Part shown: one piece after another, positions 58,285 to 64,000 of the stretch
Numbering within the stretch: position 1 is the stretch's first letter
Layout: each line of letters opens with the position of its first letter
Assembly: GCF_033807715.1 (NCBI RefSeq)
Contig: NC_084587.1
Location: forward strand, 11,990,442-12,054,441
Reading direction: 5' to 3'
Length of the DNA stretch: 64,000 nucleotides
DNA from: Cololabis saira
Taxonomy: Eukaryota > Chordata > Actinopteri > Beloniformes > Belonidae
Notes under the pieces: generated by a model
What the model was told of the DNA's origin: nothing
Databases searched by the model: none
What the model saw: only the letters and a program-made list of their open reading frames with translations
Translations under genes and position numbers: made by a program

Positions 58285-59796
58285 ATTACAGGTGGTTCCT
58301 GGTAATGGAAACACGAGCAAACGGCCCGGCCCTGAAATTCTAGTTCCTAGTGGAAACGGCCCTGGTGTTAAAATGACCTCCACCGCTGCATCAGAAACAT
58401 GTTTGACATGTCTTTTAACACGTCCACAGGCAGGTCTAGGATGCACTTCTTACGGTGGTCACCCGGGCAGGGATTTCTGCTAATTAATGAGTGACGTTAA
58501 CGGCCTGCTAGTTAGCGATTTATTGGCATCAAACCCCAGTCTCATGTGGCGTTGGTGAATTTAGAGTTATACGTTTTTGTCAAGGAGGGGATTTCTGCAC
58601 AAATTTGCTCACAGATACGAAGATTTCATGAATGAGGCCCGTTGCTAGTAACAATCTGTAAGAAATGCACCCTACAGAACTGGAAACAACAGAAGTTAGT
58701 GCTCACTTCAGAGGTGACATGGCAAATCCCGTATGGAACAGCGGTTGCTAGGTGACCAAAAAGCTTCGCAGTAGGACCTCACTGATTGCAATTTTGATGT
58801 CCAATGTTCTTAAAGGTCTGACTTGTCGATAACAATTTAGCCTGATTCTGATTTGTCTTCTAAATGTAATTAACTCCCTCCATGAGCTTAATTGCCACTG
58901 AAAAGCAGCAACGGCTGCAGGCTGTGTGCTCTTCTGGCTTCGTTTTGAGCCTTTGTTGTTTCAGACCTTCGAGCACGTTCAGCAGGATGATGATGATGTT
59001 TCTACACATTTGTTTCTTCATCCTTAATTTTTTTGTCCGTTTTCAGGCTTTAATAAAACCTGGTCCTCCGTAAGAGCTTCATGGTGGACTTAAGAGGGAA
59101 AAAATTACGTATTTTACAAGAATAAATATTGGCTGATTACACAATTGTCCGATTTTAATCAGCAGCCGATCAGTTGGTGTTTCTCTAGTAAGCAGGTATT
59201 TCGATTTTTTTTCTGAAAGCCAAGAAATGCAGATGTGCGCTGACAGTTTTCAGGTGTAATTCGGGCTGAGTCAGGAGCAGTTTGACAGTCTTCCGGGACG
59301 AGAAGCACCGAGACATACAAAACTGTTTATCCTTTGCAGTTATGAGATGCTCCAGCAGAGCGGTTGAAAAAAACAAAACAAAAAATACATACCACTCTAC
59401 TTAAATGGGCTGACATCTGTCAAGTCCAAATTCTGGGAGATTTCTTTCCATGCCAAAGTTTTTCTCTTTGTCACACTTTGTCTTTAAACTGGTATTGTAC
59501 ATCTCAGCAAAATGAGCCACCTCTAAAAGCAGCTTTCTCCTTCATTAAACCTGCTGTGTTGGAAATGTTTGGGCTGTAGAGAACAGCGGAGCACTCACCA
59601 CTCCTTATCTCAAAGTAGTTAAAAAAGGGATATTGTGCTCTTTAAAATGGTTTAATGTTAACAAATGTGTTCTGGAGACCTGTTCCCTTCTCTTGCTGGA
59701 ACGGCATTGTGTCCTTTAACAAATGTAGTTCCAGGCCATTATGGCGTTCTTTCACCCCTGTGTGTGGATCATAAAGTCAAGGAAAATATTTAGGCA
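58285..59796. other. Intron sequence; possible conserved patch 58470-58920
   Basis: 58470-58920 includes TTTCTGCTAATTAATGAGTG, AAATGTAATTAACTCCCTCC and GAGCTTAATTGCCAC, with no repeat ends. The remainder holds nothing recognised. Confidence 0.3.
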
Positions 59797-59863
59797 CTAA
59801 TGATTAAGGGTGAGCAAAAATATCGATATGGCAATATATCGTGATACTTTGCCAGCCGATTAA

Positions 59864-60154
59864 AGGAGCTTGAGGCAGGATTTATGAAAAAAAATGCGTA
59901 TAAGTTTTCTAGTAATAATGTCAGATGAAGCGTTCCAAACCAAAAAGAATGAGCCCTCTAGTGTATCTCTCCGTTGCCTTGAACAGGCTGTGTGCTGCAA
60001 AATGCGCTGCAATTCTGGACCGGAATTTCCTGCGCTGTCCTGCGGATGTGACGTCAAATGACGCTGCATCTGCTGCTTCGCTGTTGGCTGCATTAACCCC
60101 GACGGTCGTTGTGACGCTAATGAGTCTCATTTCTTATTCTTGCCTCAAGCTCCT
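59864..60154. mobile_element. TTAA-flanked MITE, AGGAGCTTGAGGCA termini
   Basis: TTAA at 59860-59863 and 60155-60158; ends AGGAGCTTGAGGCA and TGCCTCAAGCTCCT are perfect inverted repeats, piggyBac-like. The 291-bp interior is CpG-containing and non-coding; short open frames on both strands are chance. Confidence 0.9.
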
Positions 60155-60344
60155 TTAAATATCAATATTCAAAATTTGAAATTCCAAAAATCTATATTTT
60201 TTTCATAAAAAATCAAATAAAATTCCTTTTTTAGAGGGGTCATGAATCCAGTATGACTTTATTGTATACATGGGCTTAAATAATATTGTTAATGTTAATT
60301 TCATATTATGTAAACTACATGAAAAACATACAAATATGTTGTAA

Positions 60345-60345
60345 C

Positions 60346-60386
<41 letters not shown>

Positions 60387-60440
60387 ACCTTTATTGTCCC
60401 CTCTGGGGAAAATCAATTGTCAAACAGCTCATGACATTTA
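60345..60440. repeat. (TTGA)n tract with LINE tail
   Basis: Nine or ten TTGA/ATTG units lead into AAACCTTTATTGTCCCCTCT and CAAACAGCTCATGACATTT. The same tail is at 33163-33235 with only two or three units. Confidence 0.7.
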
Positions 60441-60685
60441 AAAAGCTTGTATAGTTACAATGGATTATTTGAATTACATTATTTTGACTCAATAATCTGA
60501 TGTACGTGCAACTCAGATTTTAAGATGCATAATGTTGTTTAGTTTTCAGCGAACTATGTATAACATTGCAATATATTGCAAACAGAATAAAGAATTTGGA
60601 TATCGCAGTATCGTATCGTGACTAAAGTATCGTGATGTGTATCGTCTCGTTAGGTCCTTGGACATACACATCCCCTACTAATGAT

Positions 60686-62012
60686 CATAACGACATTTTA
60701 ATTACGGGCCTGGATAAGTTGTTTAAATTTCTGGTCGCTTGTTTATCAGGTGCAACGTTTAGGACTAACAGAGTCATCCTGCAACACACCCATCTGTTTG
60801 GGATCATATTCCAGAGGAATATTGACTCCAGTGTTTGTGGTTGTATTGAGTTGCAGCTGCCTGAGTAAACAGCAGCAGCGTGCAGGTGTCCCTTCCCTTT
60901 TTCCACACAGGCCTCCAGGCGTGTACACAAGTGGAGCTTTGACTGCATTAGCTAAACGATAGGCCTTTTAACTGACCGTTTTATGTTTGAATTCAATTAT
61001 AAACCCTTCAAATGTAGTGAAACATACTGGGGTTGTATTTCTGAGCAATGACTCACTTCTGCTTCGACTGAATCAGTCTGCAGCAGAGTTGCGAGGATAG
61101 CCGCGTACGAGCGCTCGTCCATTTATTTATCGCTTTCTTTCCACCTGTAGTGAGATTTGCTGAGATGAAGTGTCCTGTCCTGTGAAGTGTCAGGATTAAG
61201 CTTCATTGAATCATTGAAACATCTACTAGCTGTTGGATTATTAGGAGTATTCAAATTTGTTTTGCTATTTATATATTAGCTTGAAATCTGAATAATTTAA
61301 AACCTACTTTGGACCAATTGCAGGCTGATTCATTTGACATTTTCTTTAAGTGTTTGGGAAGGTAGTTTTACATTTGTACATTCGTCAGGATGATGTTTTT
61401 CATTTCTTCTGTATCACATTTATTTTTTCCTCACATACCCGGTTAAGCTTTACTTTCCTTCCATGAGAAGAAAGAAAACACCAACTGGGTACAAACGCCA
61501 TCAGAGGATCATCTATCAGTTAAAAGATACAAATTTTGTTAAGAGTGTAGAAGAAATGAAGGCATGCTCGAAATGTCAATGCTTTTGCCCGACAACAATG
61601 CAGCTGACGACATCACATGCAACATTGACATATGACACAAGTGTAATGTTTCAGGAGGCAACATGGACAGAAACGTATGGTCCATAGTCCAATATCTGGG
61701 TTGTAGAGAGGCTCCTTCACAGTAACATGTCCAGGATTACACCAGCCATCTGAGTTCAAGCTAGATGGTTCTTCCTGAGCAGCATCTGTTGGGCTGTAGA
61801 TATAGGCCCTTAGACATGGCCTGGGCCCTTCAAGGCCAACCTTGAAGGGCGGTCACCAGCGTGGCATGTTGATGGCCTCCCGGTAGCAGCTCAGCCAGTT
61901 GGAGGTCTCCACTACCACTCAGTCGCAGCACTCTGTTAGCACAACAAAACAGCACAACAGGCCATATGATCTTTAAATTAAGAATGTCTATTTGCTCTAA
62001 GCTCTTATTCTA
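60686..62012. other. Intron sequence, nothing firm recognised
   Basis: 61460-61690 has a 74-residue + frame (MRRKKTPTGYKRHQ...) with no known domain. 61730-61930 has repeated GGCC/AAGG words of unknown origin. Confidence 0.35.
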
Positions 62013-62020
62013 CAGCTCAA

Positions 62021-62891
62021 CAGGGGTGAAAGTAGATTAAAGTTCTTGCTGGTACTACGACCCCAACCTTCACCTTGTTCTCCTCCCACCCACAGCTTCT
62101 TCATCCCTGAACACGCATTAAAGTTTTTAACGCCTGTACGGTGTAGAAATTAGAAACACAACACTGTGTAGGCCTAGAGCAAATTATTTATTTAAATGGT
62201 GTAAAAAAAGGCCAGTTCGGACCAAGGATTGTCACAGAATAATGTGTAAATGTTGACAAAACTTTCAAAATCAGAACAATTTGTTTTGTTTCAAATTAGA
62301 ATAAATTTACAGTTAAATTCATCAGCAGCTGAACAGTTAACAAGTCTCTGTCTTTGAATTTGAACATTGGGCACATAAATGAAAGAAGAGCTGATGATGA
62401 GTAAAATGTCTCAAAATGTCTCTTACAATGTGTGCATTGAAATGGAAGATAACTTCTTAAGCATTTTTTTCATCAAAGCAAAACACTTAAAACATTAAAA
62501 AAAAACGTTACTTCAACATTTTTGCTGCTTTTTCTTTTTTTTCCTGAAACTAATATTTATATCGTACAAATATTTAAAAAATTATTCGTACGAAAAACTG
62601 GTCAGGACTTAGTGTAGCAAGTGTAGCAAGATTATATCGCTATGTCTGTCTCTCCTCGCTGCGTCTTCGTTGTAAATATATATAACTATATGTCCAATTA
62701 AAGGCAGAGCTGAGTCATGGCTGAGCGGTCAGTGCTGCTGTCTTTTGTGTGAGAGATCGAGAGTTTGAAACCCGCTGTATGCGAAGATTATTCTCAGTAA
62801 TTCGTGTGTTTTTTTTCCCGATACTACGTACCGGCACTGAATCTTTTGGTGGTACGGAGTACCAGATCGTACCGGCTTACTTTCACCCCTG
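62021..62891. mobile_element. Non-autonomous hAT element, CAGGGGTGAAAGTA termini
   Basis: Ends CAGGGGTGAAAGTA and TTACTTTCACCCCTG; perfect 8-bp duplication CAGCTCAA (62013-62020 and 62892-62899). Subterminal GGTACTACG / CGTACCGG motifs are also inverted. It includes a tRNA-like stretch at 62711-62790 and no transposase. Confidence 0.95.
62711..62790 (+). other. tRNA-like (pol III promoter-like) segment inside the hAT element
   Basis: TGGCTGAGCGG at 62718-62728 fits the A-box consensus TRGCNNAGYGG exactly; GAGTTTGAAACCC at 62761-62773 is a degenerate B box about 32 bp on. It looks like a Leu/Ser-type tRNA relic or SINE head. It cannot be folded into a complete functional tRNA by eye. Confidence 0.45.
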
Positions 62892-62931
62892 CAGCTCAAC
62901 ATAAACTTTTAAGCAGCTGGAGTGATAACCG

Positions 62932-63306
62932 TCATGAACTGTGAGGTGGGGACCCAAATGCAGGACACTGAGGCAGGAGGAGTCCAAACCAAAGTCCTTT
63001 TAATGAATCAATAGACAAAAACCTGCACATGCAGGTTTAACCCCTAAAGTTAAAAAAAAAAAAAATCCTCCACTACAATGACACAAGACAAATCCAAAAT
63101 AAGTCAAAAAGCCTCTGGTACAAAAACACAGGAGAAACTCCAGGTCAGACCGGGAACAAACACAGAGTAGGGAGGAAGAGAAAGACAAGGTTATACACTG
63201 AGGGCTGATGAGACCCAGATGTGGACAATCAATGAAGATTAAAACCACACAAGGACACAGTCTTTCAAAATAAAACAGGTAGATAACCAAAGCCAAAACC
63301 ATGACA
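62932..63306. repeat. TGTCAYGG repeat, copy 3 (inverted)
   Basis: On the minus strand TGTCATGGTTTTGGCTTTGG at 63306 leads to TCCTGCATTTGGGTCCCCAC near 62948, the order found at 54710 and 57950. It carries a poly-A/T interruption at about 63050. Confidence 0.65.
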
Positions 63307-63309
63307 CAT

Positions 63310-64000
63310 AAAAACTAGATGTTAACATCATAAACAGCAATGTAGCTGTCACCTACACAACCATAGCCTACCTACTCTTTAATGTGTGATTCAGTGGAGA
63401 TTGACTAGCGGTCATTGAAAAGAACTGCAGGTTTTACCACGTCTGTGTTGGTAACAGTTGAGTAAGCTGGCTGTTTCTTCTCGGTAGAGTCCAGAATATG
63501 TTCCTGCAGCCATGTCTGGGAACTTAATTATCAACAGTTGATAACAGACATGTCCATACAAGCTCTCCAAACTCTCCAGTTAAGTGAGCATTTTGTTTCA
63601 CATTCTGTAATCACCCTTGTCCATTTTACTCCTACACAACTGTGTTAATACCTTCTCTTCAACCTGTTTGGATTTAGGGTCTTCATCTGTCCATCACTGA
63701 GGCTTTTAGTGCTGAAAGGGCTGCACCCATATGTCATAGTTACTCATCTTAAGAGATCTTAAAAGGTGACAGAAGTACCAGTATCAAACCAGAGTAGAAA
63801 AAGGGTTCAGAAGTTAAAACCTTTACAAAGAAAAAAACTAAAAATTACAAAAAACTACTAGAAGAGGCTGTGACAGGTTTGTTTGTTTGTTTTATTTAGA
63901 ATCCCCATTAGCATTAGCATTAGCTTTTCTTCCTGGGGTCCAACATTTCACACAACACACAAATTAACTCAATAATACGTAACAGACAAACAAAACAATA
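63310..64000. repeat. Intron with a retroposon tail at 63872-64000
   Basis: TTTTATTTAGAATCCCCATT, AGCATTAGCATTAGC and TTCCTGGGGTCC form a common fish retroposon 3'-end motif. 63310-63870 shows nothing recognisable. Confidence 0.45.

Larger units (their letters stand above)
59805..60677. mobile_element. hAT-like element, TAGGGGATGTG / GCTCACCCTTA termini, with two insertions
   Basis: A perfect 8-bp duplication CTAATGAT flanks it (59797-59804 and 60678-60685). It is the reverse of 51306-52759 (TATCGTGATGTGTATCG, TTAGGTCCTTGGACATACAC). Inside lie a TTAA-flanked MITE (59864-60154) and a (TTGA)n-plus-LINE-tail segment (60345-60440). Confidence 0.88.

Noticed and set aside
56400..58320. One large element bounded by CGTGTTTCCATTA and its inverse
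   Set aside because: The inverted match is short (about 13-15 bp), no target duplication is seen, and independent elements fill most of the interval.
61463..61687. 74-codon + frame with several Cys
   Set aside because: Cys spacing does not fit a zinc-finger pattern; no supporting signals.

Overview
The window looks like a piece of a teleost fish genome. It contains one protein-coding exon recognised with confidence, a typical vertebrate splice acceptor and donor around it, no bacterial-style gene packing, and a dense population of fish-type DNA transposons (hAT, PIF/Harbinger, piggyBac-like, Tc1/mariner), LINE 3' tails and long microsatellites. The species cannot be told from the sequence alone.

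The gene is an NMDA-type glutamate receptor GluN2 subunit, most likely GluN2B (grin2b; teleosts have two co-orthologs and I cannot say which). The exon spans 3871-4566 on the + strand and holds the start codon (3895), a long proline-rich leader, a hydrophobic signal segment, a Gly/Pro-rich spacer and the beginning of the amino-terminal domain. It ends in phase 0 at a GTAGGA donor, at the same place as the first coding exon of human GRIN2B. No later GluN2B exon is visible, so 4567-64000 reads as one intron of at least 59.4 kb; 1-3870 is 5' flank or the 3' end of the preceding intron.

Nearly everything else is transposon-derived. Perfect or one-mismatch target-site duplications (TSDs) fix many borders to the base: hAT at 4701-5412, 10710-11351, 11471-12563, 21958-22611, 28605-29361, 43392-44049, 59805-60677 and 62021-62891; PIF/Harbinger at 11447-13265 and 48294-48916; TTAA-flanked piggyBac-like elements at 26604-27947, 44582-45219, 54006-54512 and 59864-60154; TA-flanked elements at 19745-20115, 45881-46869 and 57331-57799. 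Two decayed Tc1-family transposase genes (7102-7886 and 38030-39190, minus strand), a LINE reverse-transcriptase C-terminus (17003-17341, minus), a hAT BED-finger exon and a PIF Myb/SANT fragment are the only other protein-coding traces. Nesting is common, up to three levels deep.

Three observations stand out. First, the GluN2B exon has Arg where GluN2B has the zinc-ligand histidine, and its leader is unusually long. Second, a group of foldback or array-bearing transposons (1391-3795, 14429-15067, 18102-18661, 25381-26145, 30310-30693, 46091-46708, 56598-57118) is built from 10-24 bp repeat units, and one unit core (CGACTTTWTTCTCG) is shared between elements with unrelated termini, including an apparent hybrid. 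Third, several of the largest microsatellite arrays sit inside the inverted repeats of defined transposons and carry higher-order repeats. Several low-repeat, homeodomain-motif-rich stretches are candidate intronic enhancers.
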